The notes beneath the pieces are model-generated. The model was not told where the DNA came from. It did no database searches and was given only the letters and a program-made list of their open reading frames with translations. A stretch of 64,000 nt of DNA from Nephrocerus scutellatus (lineage: Eukaryota; Arthropoda; Insecta; Diptera; Pipunculidae). The stretch spans positions 115,671,908 to 115,735,907 of the forward strand of contig OX352763.1 in NCBI GenBank assembly GCA_947095585.1. The letters run 5' to 3'. Below are positions 1 through 10,165 of this stretch, piece after piece. Numbering within the stretch: position 1 is the stretch's first letter; every line of letters starts with the position of its first letter. The translations under genes were made by a program, and so were the position numbers.

Positions 1-20
1 AAGAGTACGGTAATCGTTGG

Positions 21-255
21 ATAGGAAGAAATGGACCAGTCTCCTGACCTTAGAGTATTGGATTTTTTGTATAGGGAAGATTCAAAGAACTTGTTTATTC
101 AACCGATCTAGAAACTCTAAGTGAATTAGAACAGCGTATTATCGAAGCGTCACTAAAAGTGAGACAGCAGTTGACATCAATAAGTATTCGCAGTGAGATC
201 CATAAACGGGCTCTAGCATAAATACAAAATCAAGGAGGACACTCTGAGCACCTGT
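21..255 (+). pseudogene. IS630-type DDE transposase, C-terminal remnant
   Basis: With one or two frame changes the plus strand reads as the end of an IS630/Tc1-superfamily transposase: a degraded SPDL-like block, LDF, then KELVYSTDLETLSELEQRI and a final GGHSEHLL. In this family the C-terminus follows the last catalytic acidic residue and ends in a GGHFEHL-type motif, so only the last 75 or so residues are present. The upstream catalytic domain lies outside the window or is lost. Stops interrupt the frame and no start belongs to it. Related pieces lie at 21130-22135 and 37840-38145. Confidence 0.6.
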
Positions 256-323
256 TATAACTGTTGTTGATACACACATAAAAAACCAGTGCTTGTAACC
301 TTTACACGCGGTATAAGTGAAAC

Positions 324-753
324 TTGTTATGTTGTGACCCCAAAAGAATCATAAAAAGATCCCTAAAAGACCCACAAAACCCCCATAAGAAGCATAAAAA
401 GACCCCAAAAAGACTCCTCAAAAGACATCCAAAAGCCCTCAAAAAGACTCACAAAAAGATGTCCGAAAGACGATCAAAAAACTCTTCAAAAGACCGCCAA
501 AAGACTAAAAAAGACTCTCAAAAGACTTTTCAAAAAACTCCCCAAAATACACGCCACGTCAAAATGACCCTCAAAAAACGCATAAAAACCCCCAAAAGAC
601 CCTTAAAAGACTCCTTAAAGACCATCATAATAACCGCAAAAGACTTTTCAAAAACCCAAAAGACCCTCAAAAGACACCTAAAATACCCTCAAGAGATTCC
701 AAAAAGACTCCCCAAAAGACCCAAAAAAGACTCTCAAAAGACACCAAAAAGGC
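324..753. repeat. C/A-rich degenerate array (CAAAAGACC-like)
   Basis: The plus strand is an irregular array of CCCTCAAAAGAC / CCCAAAAGAC units of about 9-13 bases, almost free of G except in the GAC. A 154-codon open frame runs through it and encodes only Lys/Pro/Thr/Asp-rich repeats, which follows from the base composition and is not evidence of a protein. Two related arrays lie at 38146-38815 and 60018-60640. The array runs straight into the 118-bp satellite. Confidence 0.85.
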
Positions 754-1293
754 CATACCGAATTTCATACAAATCGGTTGGGAAATGACTTAGTTCCCAA
801 AATTCAAGAATTTCCATAGGAACAAGTCTTAAAGTCGCATCTTAGTCCTACATACCGAATTTCATATGAATCGCTTGAGAAATGGCTTGATCGACAAAAC
901 TACAGACCCTATTGGTCACATCCAGAATTTCCACAGGAACAAGTGTTATAGTCTCATCTTAGTCCTACATACCGAGTTTCATACGAATCGCTTGAGAAAT
1001 TGCTTGGTCCACAAAATTTCAGACCCTATTAACCAGATGGCAGCATTTCCATAGGAAGAAGTCTTAAAGTCGCATCTTAGTCCTACCCACCGAATTTCAT
1101 ACGAGTCGCTTAAGAAATTTCTTGGTCCACAAAATTCCAGACCATATTGGCCAGATCCCAGAATTTCCATAGAAACAAGGGTTATAGTCGCATCTTAGTC
1201 TTACATACCGAATTTCATACGAATCGCTTGAGAAATTGCTTGGTCCATGAAATTCCGGACCCTATTGGTCAGATCCTAAAATGTCCATAAGGG
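754..1293 (+). repeat. 118-bp tandem satellite, about 4.6 copies
   Basis: Units start with CATACCGAATTTCATACRAA at 754, 851, 968, 1086 and 1204. The spacings are 97, 117, 118 and 118 bp. Each unit contains CGCTTGAGAAATTGCTTGGTC, an AGACCCTATTGG block, ATTTCCATAGGAACAAG and GTCGCATCTTAGTCCTA, with scattered point differences. The first unit is shorter and lacks the middle block. The last is cut by the minus-strand SINE fragment near 1285. No coding potential is convincing. Confidence 0.9.
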
Positions 1294-1425
1294 ACTGACA
1301 ATTTAAAGCCGTATTTAAAATGCGAATTGAGAATCCTTCCGTGACAGTCATTACTTTCAGACGTTTGTCAGACATTCGGTGGCCGTCATAAATATTTTCG
1401 GTGTTTTCCTGGGATTCGAAAATTG
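1285..1425 (-). mobile_element. tRNA-derived SINE, partial copy
   Basis: Read on the minus strand, this matches the body of the window's SINE: a B-box-like stretch near 1410-1425 (GATTCGAA reading plus), then AAACACCGAAAATATTT, GAATGTCTGACAAACGTC, GTAATGACTGTCACGGAAGG and CGGCTTTAAATTGTCAGTCCC. The 3' end (CAACGGTCTG..., AT-rich tail) and the 5' A box are missing. It abuts the last satellite unit. Confidence 0.7.
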
Positions 1426-1915
1426 AACCTCCCGTTTAAAAGTCCAACACACTTATATAGCCACATGCAATGCTCGTACAGTTATATATTTGAAAATAAT
1501 GTGATGACAAGAAATTTTGATTGAGGCGTACTGAAATTTGGCTCTTGACAAGAACTATAAACAAAAGTAAATGGGGCGGTACGTACTATGTGATTGTCGA
1601 CTTCAGGCCGGCTGATGTGGCCAACAATTAAATTTAATTCTTCACGAAATTTATGTTTATTTATGATTCACAATCATAAACAACAGGTATATGAAGTTTA
1701 GTTTATTGGTGTTACAATTATTATTTGGTTTAATGTAGTAATTAAGATGTTGATTAAATATAAGAAGAAAGTACATTAAGGATTTGTTCAGATTGTGGTA
1801 TATTTAAGATTATTACCACGTTTACCCATTACACGAAGTTATTGTTCAGGAAGAACGTTTGAACCCATTATTAACACGACTCTAGCACTAGTGATATTCT
1901 GACCGGAAATTACTT
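1426..1915. other. AT-rich stretch, no feature recognised
   Basis: No open frame with family resemblance, no tandem repeat and no terminal inverted repeat was seen on either strand. Confidence 0.6.
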
Positions 1916-2070
1916 TGCGTTAGGATGCATAAGACAGGATAGCAAGGCAGGCCAAGCCTACGACGAAAGGTTATCGTAGACCATGATGCCGTGAATCAAG
2001 GGATGCCAAGCTGGAGAGATATTGACGTGAAGAGACAGATGAAGCAGCATACCAATTGAATGATATGTTG
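1916..2070 (+). pseudogene. RTE-a 3' end remnant
   Basis: The plus strand carries GGCCAAGCCTACGACGAAAG, GTAGACCATGATGCC and GGGATGCCAAGCTGGA. These match the C-terminal coding part of the RTE-a copy at 32030-32090 (residues GRPSLRWKDGVDQDAQ followed by LGMPNW). It is degraded by stops and substitutions. The 3' terminal ATG-repeat tail is replaced by the R1-like sequence that follows. Confidence 0.55.
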
Positions 2071-2072
2071 CT

Positions 2073-3135
2073 TACTTCCTATCATGACAGCTGTGTTCCT
2101 AAAACCAACCTGTGCAAACGTAAGGTTCCCCGGTAGACGAATCAGAAAACTCTTCAACACTACTAAACGCACAAAGAGTTGGAAGCAATATAGGTTCGCT
2201 CTCACAGAGTATAATTTAGAATTGAGACGATCTAAACGGGCCACATGGAGAAAAAGCTGCGAAGACATTGCTGAAATGCCAGTAGTGGCATAAATCCATG
2301 CGGCAGTTGCAAAGCAGAGGTATCGAGGACTCGATCAACCAATGGATATGGGCCATGGTGGAAAGTCCAAATATTACTTCCTTTTCTGGAATATTGTCAG
2401 TTTCTGTGACTGCAGTTAAGGGATGTCCTCAAGGAGGAGTGCTTTCGCCCCCTCTATGGTAACTAGTCATTGACAATCTTCTATTCGATCTACACAGATC
2501 AGGCTACATCGCCATTGGTTATACGGACGATTTGGCGATTCCTGAAAAAGACATGGTGTTCCGGCACTGTATGCTAGAGGAGTGGTCTGGTTCGCAGATG
2601 GATCGAAGATACTAATAGGAATGAGTCCCACGGTATTCCAGGCGGAACTCCATGGCATTGAGATCTGCGCCATGATTAACCTTAGTAAAGTTATTAGGAG
2701 CGCGACAATTTATATCTGTCGTTCAACTTAATGGACTTAAAGGGCATCAGTTAAATGCTGCTACGATGTACTACAATCCCTTGTCAGACATAACAGGGTG
2801 AAACTCGGATGGCTCCCTGGTCATCAAGGAATAACAGGCAAGGAATTAGCCATGGCTGGCTCACACTCTGCGGTAATATGACCTGAACCATATTGTGGTG
2901 TCAACTGGGCCGCCGCCACAGCACTGATTAAATAGTGGGCGAACAAAATTCGTGTGGCCCACTGGGAAAATGTCCCAGAGTTGAGACAATCCAAACGATT
3001 AATCAGGTCCTTTTCCTTAATCTTGACATGGGTAGCATTAGAAAGATAGTGAGCTTTCTCACAAGTCACTGTGGCTTGCGGTGTCACCTTAACAAAATAA
3101 ATGTGGGCTCAGGCACGGAATGTAGGTTCTGTTGA
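2073..3135 (+). mobile_element. R1-a non-LTR retrotransposon fragment (RT and RNase H)
   Basis: The reading frame, with several shifts, gives the R1-type linker (RKLFNTTKRTKSWKQYRFAL, then NLELRRSKRATWR) at about 2120-2265. Reverse transcriptase motifs follow: CPQGGVLSPP near 2425-2455 and GYTDDLAI near 2515-2540, where the usual YADD is YTDD. The sequence then jumps directly to VVWFADGSK (about 2585) and a partial RNase H reading FQAELHGIEICAMINLSKV. Compared with the R1-a copy at 33575, roughly 0.8 kb of thumb/connection sequence between YADD and RNase H is missing. Stops and frameshifts are numerous, so it is dead. Confidence 0.75.
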
Positions 3136-3174
3136 ATCATCCAATCCTTGGCTAGTGTTTATAATTGGTACAAT

Positions 3175-3955
3175 TGGATTTAAACGCGAACGACGTCACT
3201 CAAAGACGAGCCTCGTGAAGGTCGTCCATAAACAGCTGTTGTGCCACAGAAAACATCGATGCTGTGAGAAAACTGATTGAAGAGAGGAATCGAGGCATGC
3301 CTAGGCATTAGTAACACCAGCGTTTATACGATCTTTCATGAACATTTAAAGGTGCGGAAGCTATGTGCACGTTGGATTCCACATTGTTTGACAGACGCAC
3401 AAAAAAAGGTTCGTGTCGATTGGTGCCGCCAAATGCTTGAAAAATTCGTTGAAGGTATACTTCCAAAAACGTATACAAGATCGTGACAGGTGACGAGTCA
3501 TGGATATTTTGGTATGAGCCGGAAAGAAAAGTGCAATCGACTGTTTGGGTCTTTCAATTCAAAGAAAATCCAACAAAAGTTGTGTGAGCTCGGAGCGTTG
3601 TAAAGCAAATGGGCGTGTTTCTTCACAAAAACCGGTCATGTGGCTCTTGGAAATCAAAAGACAGTCAATTCAGCTTGGTATACGACAATTTGTTTGTCTG
3701 AGGTTTTCAACAAAATTGAGAGAAAACACCCCAAAATGAGGAATCATTTTGCATCACGAAAATGCGAGCTCACATACATAACATCGAACCAGCGAGTATT
3801 TGAGCACTCAAACGATCGAATTGATGTGTCATTCGCCTTACAGCCCCGACTTGGCATCCAATGACTTCTTCCTGTTCCCAACAATCAAAGATAGATATCA
3901 TCTTCGGACTGGAAAAAGTGTTTCGATAAATGGTTTGAGCGATTCTAGGCCAATT
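3175..3955 (+). pseudogene. mariner-type transposase remnant
   Basis: Successive frames give the N-terminal HTH/linker region (GIEACLGISNTSVYTIFHEHL, then RWIPHCLTDAQKKVRVDWC at 3340-3425), a TGDESW-like first catalytic block near 3490-3510, VQSTVWVF, KTVNSAWYTTICLSEVF at 3655-3715, a PRLGIQ*-interrupted SPDLAPND-like block near 3845-3865 and WKKCFDKWFERF at the end. This is the usual order of a mariner transposase of about 345 residues. At least four frameshifts separate the pieces, and terminal inverted repeats were not recognised. Confidence 0.75.
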
Positions 3956-4032
3956 CCACTAGCACAATTTCACTAGACACAATTCCACTGGACACAATTC
4001 CACTGGGCACAATTCCACTTGGCACAATTCCT
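3949..4032 (+). repeat. 15-bp tandem repeat, about 5 copies
   Basis: CACAATTCCACTGG(G/A) is repeated five times with small changes directly after the mariner C-terminal remnant. No coding role is apparent. Confidence 0.85.
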
Positions 4033-5614
4033 CGTGTTTTGTATTAAAATTTTGTTTAGTACGCAGTCAGTGTCTCGCTGACATAGACGTTCCACGTCAA
4101 ACTAACGGCTGTGCGCCCGTACACAGTCCTACCCGAAACTGTGGTATGGATAGAACAAATTCAAAGTCAAGCCAACTTATTTCATGAAAATTAAATGCTT
4201 AAGTAGAGTTTAACACCAGCTTATGTCATAAAAAAGTCAAATTTATATCCTTTCTACACAAATCGATTCAGTAATAAATCAATGAAAATAGCGCGAATAA
4301 CAAAGAGCTTTTCAATTGATTGAATTAATGTATCTTATCGCACACAAAATCGTTTGATTTATTAATCTTTCTTTTCGTAATATTTCACTTTACTGAGAAT
4401 CATTTGCTTCATAGCCAAAATATGGTAAATGCGGCGGTTTCCGATGCCAGCAACAACATCAGGTTTACCGAAATACGTTCAATTCGATCAAGATAGATGT
4501 GCGTGTTTATATCCATCCATGCGCGATCAGATTAATTGCAGATATAAAAAATGCTATCAACATTTAATGTAATGTAAGGTATCATACCTCCATTTTTCCA
4601 CATATTCGTCATTAACTCTCTTAAGATAATTATTTAATGGGTATCCATGTTGTAAAAATTAAATCAATGACGATAATAAATGCGATCTGGATTCGTCAAC
4701 GAATTGTGTTTGAGTATCAAATTAATCAGATTTAACGCCCACCAGATATCTCTATTTTAGTAACACTAATTGCTTGCTGCCATAATCGAATCAAAAAGGA
4801 TAATTTGTTATTCCTGTTTTGAATATGAATCATATATGAAGATGTTTGCTTTTGGAAAGATGTGTTTCAGAGTAAATATAATCATTAAATGGCTTTGCAA
4901 CAGCATTGCGAGCTATTACAGAAAACAAAGTCTATTTTTTGTTATAAGCAATGACAAGTTGGGTCATTATAGCTTTAAAGCCGTTGATTTTTTTGCTGCT
5001 TATTCTATACGCAGTTCGTTATTTTATTGTAGAATAGGCATTGATTGTGAAAACGATGAAGCTGCACTTTTAACTCCCTCTACTACCTAACCCCCTTTAA
5101 TTAAATGGATTTCCTTACTGTGGAGAGGCGAGGTAGTAGCAGTAGGATGGATGTTCTCCCAGGAAATAATCCACACTGGGTAACAATTTAATTTATTCAT
5201 TGAGAGGTCACGCCTGAGTAGTAATTTACTCGTATCATGCGTATGAGTGGGGTAGGAAAGTCTAGACGTGGCTCTTTATGGAGGTAATATTGCTAAGCCA
5301 CTGCAAACAGGGAAAATATGTGAAACGATGCAACATACAACATACAACAACAAGGTGCAAGGAGTACAACAATTTGGCAATTTGAAGTTAAACTTTTCCA
5401 GGTGCGTTGACAGTAAACTTTCAAGCTGTCGCGCGTCTCGTTTTTTTGCTGCTTTTGAAGATCCAAAACTGATATTTTAAAAATGACTTTACACAAGTGC
5501 TCTCAAAAGTATCTCCTCCAAAGTCAATTTCGTATCGCCCTTTTGATGATGACTCCCTTATGTTATGTGGACTGTAGCGCATTGCGAACTCTTTTTAAAT
5601 TCTCTATACTTCGC
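4033..5614. other. AT-rich stretch without recognised genes
   Basis: A 106-codon open frame at 4770-5090 begins with TTG rather than ATG and has no family signature. No exon structure, transposon ends or structured RNA were recognised. It may be host intergenic or intronic DNA, or old repeats. Confidence 0.5.
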
Positions 5615-5740
5615 TTCGTGGCTGGCTGGCAGACCAAATCTTGTGATCAATTTTAAACTCCCTTCCTAAAGCCCGATTTTATTAGAACTTTGCACGCAAG
5701 ACAACACTATCTATTAAAATTTGGGGCCCCTCGGACGTCT
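5615..5740 (+). repeat. dispersed repeat shared with 24960-25110
   Basis: AAATCTTGTGATCAATTT, CCTAAAGCCCGATTTTAT, TTTGCACGC and ACAACACTATCTATTAAA occur here in the same order and orientation as at 24995-25095 (there AAATCTTGCGATCAATTT and so on). The origin is unknown. It lies just outside an R1-b element here and just outside the tandem array there. Confidence 0.65.
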
Positions 5741-5749
5741 ATATCGGGA

Positions 5750-7265
5750 GTTAGGTTAGGGTTAAAGTGGCTGTCAGTGAAACCGACACACTTAGACCAG
5801 TAATGGTCCACTGTGAAACCACACGGATCAGGGAAAATTTTTCCCACCTACTCATTAAACCAATTAGAGAAGCGTAGGAGACTGCTCATGACAATGTTAG
5901 TAAGATCATTAGTGTCTTTCTAGAAGAAAGCTCCCAAATGTAGTTTACGTTTTTGGGAGAGGGCTGGACAAGTACAGAGAAGATGGATAATGGTCACAAC
6001 CTCCTCCTCATCCATGCAGCTTCTGCAGAAGTCATTCGAGAAGACTCCAAGTCCAAGAGAGTCTAGTGATGACGCCTACAATAGCACCGATGTGCGATCT
6101 TTTTTGGGAAATCAAACACTTGAAGCGTTTCGGATTCAGCTTGGGCCAGATATGTTTTGTGCCACTTGACCACCTACGGTTAGTTTTTTCATTAGCATCC
6201 CGCTTAAACATGAGTTTGCATTCAGCGATTGGTATGCCTAGAGAACCATACTCAGGTAAGATGGGCAGTATAGTACATTGCTTGGTGAGCTCGTCAGCCA
6301 TACACCGGCACCCAAAAACAGGTGGATATTGAACTGCTCCACCATCTCCATGAGAGATGATTGGCAGTTAAGGTCTAGACTTGAATTTGTAGAGACTAAT
6401 TCCGGGGATATCAGTGCAGTGCGGATATCCTTAGCGGATATGTCGTTTCTCTTCAGCCAAGACAAGGCATCACTGATCGCCATAATTTCAACCTGGAAAA
6501 CACTGCAGTGATTTGGAAGACGGAAAGAGAGGCTAAGATTAAGCCTTTTTAAGAATGAATGAATGGGTGTAGTCTATGTTGTCTGAGATCCTGACTAAAT
6601 TCAGCATAGAGAAGTGGCCGTTTCATTTCTAGTCTACTGGGAGATAGCATTAAGGCGAATAGCCGAGCTAGCACCTACTTGCTTGCTGAAATTGTCGGGT
6701 GGTGTAAGGTCGAAAAGAAAAAAGTGCTCCGCTCATACATAGACTAGCTGATCTTTGGACTTTGCTTAATTTGTCAAGGTTTCTTATTTAAGGCAGTCCA
6801 CCATACAGTCACACCGTATAGAAGAGTAGGTCGTACTACCGCTGTATACAGCCAATGGGTTATATGGGCTTGAAGACCCCATTTGCTAATAATGGCTTTT
6901 TTGTATAAGAAGAGTGCCACTGTGGCTTTAAGAACTCTCTCTTGTGTGTTTGGTTTCCAGCTTAGTTTTCTGTCCCAAATAAGACCCAAATACTTGGCTC
7001 TATCAGAGAATGTTAAGCTTATACCTTTTATAGAATAGGGTTAATAAATGGAACTTTATATTTCCTGGTGAATAGGACAAGCTCAGTTTCTCAGCTCAGC
7101 AATCTGCCCAGCAAGTTAGCTTGTTGATAGCATTTTACAGTAGTTCCTTTAAGGTATTCGGTTATTTTCCTGAGACGGCAATAGCACCGTCATGCGTATA
7201 AGCGATTACTCTGCAGCTCTCACCTCTTCTCACATCAGCAGCTCATTCAACGCTAAGTTCCATAG
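5750..7265 (-). mobile_element. R1-b (R1/LOA-like) non-LTR retrotransposon, 5'-truncated
   Basis: On the minus strand the order is: a SPLLWNLALNELLM-like RT palm block (about 7260-7215), SGKYPNTLKEL, a YLGLIWDRKLSWKPNT segment (6989-6940), TAVVRPTLLYGVTVWWTAL (about 6840-6785), then an RNase H section with ISDALSWLKRNDISAKDIRT (about 6475-6415) and ADELTKQCTILPILPEYGSL (6298-6240). A C-terminal tail region follows (CRSCMDEEEE-like, 6025-5995). The family carries endonuclease, RT and RNase H; here only the RT palm onwards is visible, with frameshifts. Its 3' end at 5750-5764 is made of TAACC-type repeats on the element's sense strand. Other copies are at 23580 and 63200. Confidence 0.75.
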
Positions 7266-8600
7266 AAGAGGGGACATGAGTGTCTGCCCAATAAAGACTG
7301 ACATTGCTTAACACATGGGATCTTCCCGTGAATAGGTATCAAAAAACAGATTGAGCGATTCTTCGCTTGAAGTAGTCCAAGAGGCATCTGCTGCTTCAGA
7401 AACTGCTTTGAGGAATGCTGCAGGTAAGCCGTCAAGACCAGCGGCTTTTTTTTGCCGATGGCGATTATGTGGTCGCTCCAAAATATTTGCGAGTTTTTCA
7501 ATTTCCTCGGTGCAAGTCCATTCCAATCATGGATAATGGCTAAGGGTTTACGGTTCGCTTAGATAACAGAAGGCAGCATTGTGTTTTGAAAGCGTTACAT
7601 TCTACTCTATTAACTTCTCCCATTTTTATATGCTGTCCAGGTCAGAATTTATCGTTCTTAACATACGGAGTGATTTGACTTCCACATGAGAAGTTGAAGA
7701 ACGTTCCTCAAACTTATATGAGAAGCTGAGAGTGCTGTCGTCATAAATAAATATATGTCATAATAGACAAGAGATCCATAATGAAAATGAGAAAGAGTGT
7801 TGGGGACAAAACAGAACCCTGGGGAACGCCAGCATTTATGCGGTGAACTTCAAACTTGAAACCCTCCGCAACAACTTGGATTGAGCGGTCCAGAAGATAG
7901 CTTCTAATCCAATGAAGCAGTTCTTCATCGACTCCATAAACAACATAAGCATCTTGGACAAAAGCGATTGATGGCTCAGTGGGTAAGTGCATGGATTTCT
8001 GAGCAGCAGGTTCGTAATTCGAATTAGAGAAAACACCAAAAGTATTTTTCACGGTCCCACCTCTCGCGAATGTCTGACAAATATCCAAGAGTAATAACTT
8101 TTCACGGAAAGCTTTTCAATTCACCGTTCAGATACGGCATTAAATTGTACATCCCTTCCACTTGTGTGCAAAAATATACATGCACAACACAAATGGTAGC
8201 GAGAAGCTAGGCCTTGGACCGCAACGGTCTGTTGCGCCGAATATTATTATTATTATAAACACGCAATTTGGACAAATAGCTTGATGCCAAAATCTATCAA
8301 ATGCCTTGGAAATATCGGGAAGATATGCCATCAATTGACCAGAAGAACGTTGCCTGCGAAATGCGTACAGTTGATCACAAAAGATTTCGTTAGTTTCAAG
8401 ATATTTCATAAGCTGAAAATTGATCAGCGTTTCTATGACTTTGGAAACAATGGAAGTAAGTGCTATGGGTCGATGTGAGGAAGGAGACGACCGCTAGCCT
8501 TTTTTGTTTATAGGCTGGACAAAGGCTGTTTTCAAACTTCCCGGGAAGAGCGCTGTTTGAAAGCCTGTTAGCATTCTGTACACGTTCCTTAATCAAGGAA
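7266..8600 (-). mobile_element. Jockey/CR1-like LINE copy J1-A, interrupted by a SINE
   Basis: On the minus strand, GQRSTGDL-like and DISKAFDR pieces (8390-8280) come before the SINE at 7966-8258. After it come VDEELLHWIRSYLLDRSIQ and AGVPQGSVLSPTLFLIFIM (7935-7760), the core of a Jockey/CR1-type RT. The segment that should encode FADD is rearranged near 7740-7760, so the catalytic box is lost. Sequence from about 7560 down to 7440 matches the J1 connection region. A frame at 7526-7308 reading KKAAGLDGLPAAFLKAVSEA may belong to the neighbouring R1-b, so the boundary between the two elements (7266-7440) is uncertain. Confidence 0.7.
7966..8258 (+). mobile_element. tRNA-derived SINE, near full length, nested in J1-A
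   Basis: It starts with an A-box-like TGGCTCAGTGGGTAAGTGC (7972-7990) and a degenerate B-box region near 8010-8025. The body follows (CACGGTCCCACCTCTCGCG, GAATGTCTGACAAA, AGTAATAACTTTTCACGG, CACAACACAAATGG, CAACGGTCTGTTGCGCCGAA) and ends in (ATT)n. It is flanked by GCATCTTGGACAAAAGC (7949-7965) and GCAATTTGGACAAATAGC (8263-8280), an imperfect target-site duplication. Removing one copy rejoins the J1 sequence, as comparison with 44578-44610 shows. Confidence 0.85.
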
Positions 8601-8726
8601 AGACCTTCTTTATAGGATAAATAGTCTCTTAGATTGTCTTAGCCCTGGTATCACAAACCGTCTTTTCCCAAGAGGTAATTCTTGACCGTTTGACTCCACA
8701 AAAGGGCTTCGGGTCCTAAAAAACGG

Positions 8727-8845
8727 TGGCTGAGCCAACCACTACAAGACTAAACAAAAGAGTGAAAGAACAACTGTTGGAACTATGAACGAAACCAACC
8801 ATCGAGCGAGAAGAACACATCCTCCTATTGGTGTCTCACGCATAT
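8727..8845 (+). repeat. dispersed ~100-bp repeat shared with 12500-12627
   Basis: AAGACTAAACAAAA, CAACTGTTGGAACTATGAA, ACCAACCATCGAGCGAG and AGAACACATCCTCC run in the same order as at 12522-12600. The copies differ by about one base in six to eight by eye. No coding sense or terminal motifs are recognised; it could be a second short interspersed element. Confidence 0.65.
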
Positions 8846-9060
8846 ATTGTATAGGTACGCAGTTTCGTTGCCAGCAATCCCTTTGTGACCGGGCACCCAG
8901 CCAAGTGGAACCATTTAGCTTAGTAAGTAGGTCGCCTATTACCAGTGACAACAGTAAACGTAAGAGAACTCTTTCTTGAAAGCATGCCTTGACTGCATTA
9001 ATGGACTCTGATACATCTCCCATGAAAGAGGTAATTTGCCGACTTTCCAAGATGACCTAA
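8846..9060 (-). pseudogene. R1-type RNase H fragment
   Basis: The minus strand near 8915-8860 reads VPLGWVPGHKGIAGNETAYL. This carries the VPGHKGIAGNE block that holds the last RNase H active-site region in R1/I-type LINEs. Upstream, frames shift within a few tens of bases. It cannot be assigned with confidence to R1-a, b or c. Confidence 0.55.
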
Positions 9061-10165
9061 ATCCAACTGTTTGTCGAGTTTTCGATACTTTTACGTCCTC
9101 ATTGCTTTGGAAATAGATTCACAACCGATATCCAGAAATGAGCCTTAAGGTTTTTCCTATCTTCTTTGCAAAATAATGAAGAGTTTGAAAAGAAAAGCGC
9201 AATAATCTGTACAACAATACGTTGCAATATGTATGCTTTGACAAATTATAAATTGTTTCCGTCTACGTACATAGACTCCTCATAGTACTTGTAATAGAGC
9301 AGAAGGTAAATCTAATTAATGTGATTCCATAAAAGAAACAAAGGCAAGGAAGCATTGCATGAACATAATCGGATTTTGTGGGTTTTATTTTTTTATTTCT
9401 GGGCCGTGCACAGGCACGAAAGGAAGCCATAGCATCTAGTTGTACTTTCTTATAGAAAATATTCATATTGCATATACATTTGAAATTAAGGGCAATACTT
9501 GCCAGTAATGTGTACAATGCGTTGTTAGGTTCTTCCCTCAATAGAGCCTTTTCTTTATTAAAAGAATACTGCAAAGAGCTGCCGAATTTAAAGCTTTCCT
9601 GTTTAATGAAATAATTAACGTTTATTATCATATTGTAGGCGGGCAAATGACCCATTCGGTCCACCATTAAACCCAAACAGTAACTCTGCCGACGAGTTCT
9701 CCTTCATTTTGTGGTTTTCTATGTTTTCTACAACGACTTGATGAGTGATTATTTTTTTTTTTTGCTAAAGTACTAAAGTTTTATTATCCTTGACGATATT
9801 GTTTTGCGTTTCATTTTGCGTTGATTGTTAACTTTTACATTCAATTAACAGAATTAAGAACTGAAATCGATACGCTTGGTGCTGAGAGCGAATTATTAAT
9901 TAAGACGTTTAATGAGGCGATGCGCAAATTTGACTAAAGCATTAATTGAAAGAAACCAATTTAAAATTCTGTAGAGTAGGCAAGTGCAGAGCATCACTTT
10001 TGTATAGAAGTGCTTCAAGAAACGTTATGTGTATAAAGTTACTACCTTTTTTGAAATTCAATATCGAGTATTGATCCGGTGTGTTTTCAAAAATTAATTA
10101 GAAGCTCTTTTTGGTATCATAATGTAAACTAAATTTTGATCTATATATAGTGCACATTAGTCGGT
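9061..10165. other. AT-rich stretch; one unassigned open frame
   Basis: The minus-strand frame at 9676-9263 (137 codons, TTG start; first ATG at codon 4) has no motif I can name and no neighbouring element to explain it. Its middle part is Cys/Lys-rich. It could be chance or an eroded exon. Nothing else was recognised here. Confidence 0.3.

Noticed and set aside
324..788. 154-codon Lys/Pro/Thr-rich open frame
   Set aside because: It is the translation of a degenerate short tandem array in which stop codons are rare by composition; irregular units and no conserved period argue against a protein.
754..1293. CRISPR-like direct repeats
   Set aside because: The units are contiguous 118-bp satellite copies without unique spacers, and the DNA is eukaryotic.
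9263..9676. 137-codon minus-strand gene
   Set aside because: TTG start, no family motif, no supporting neighbours; kept only as an unassigned frame inside a gap entry.
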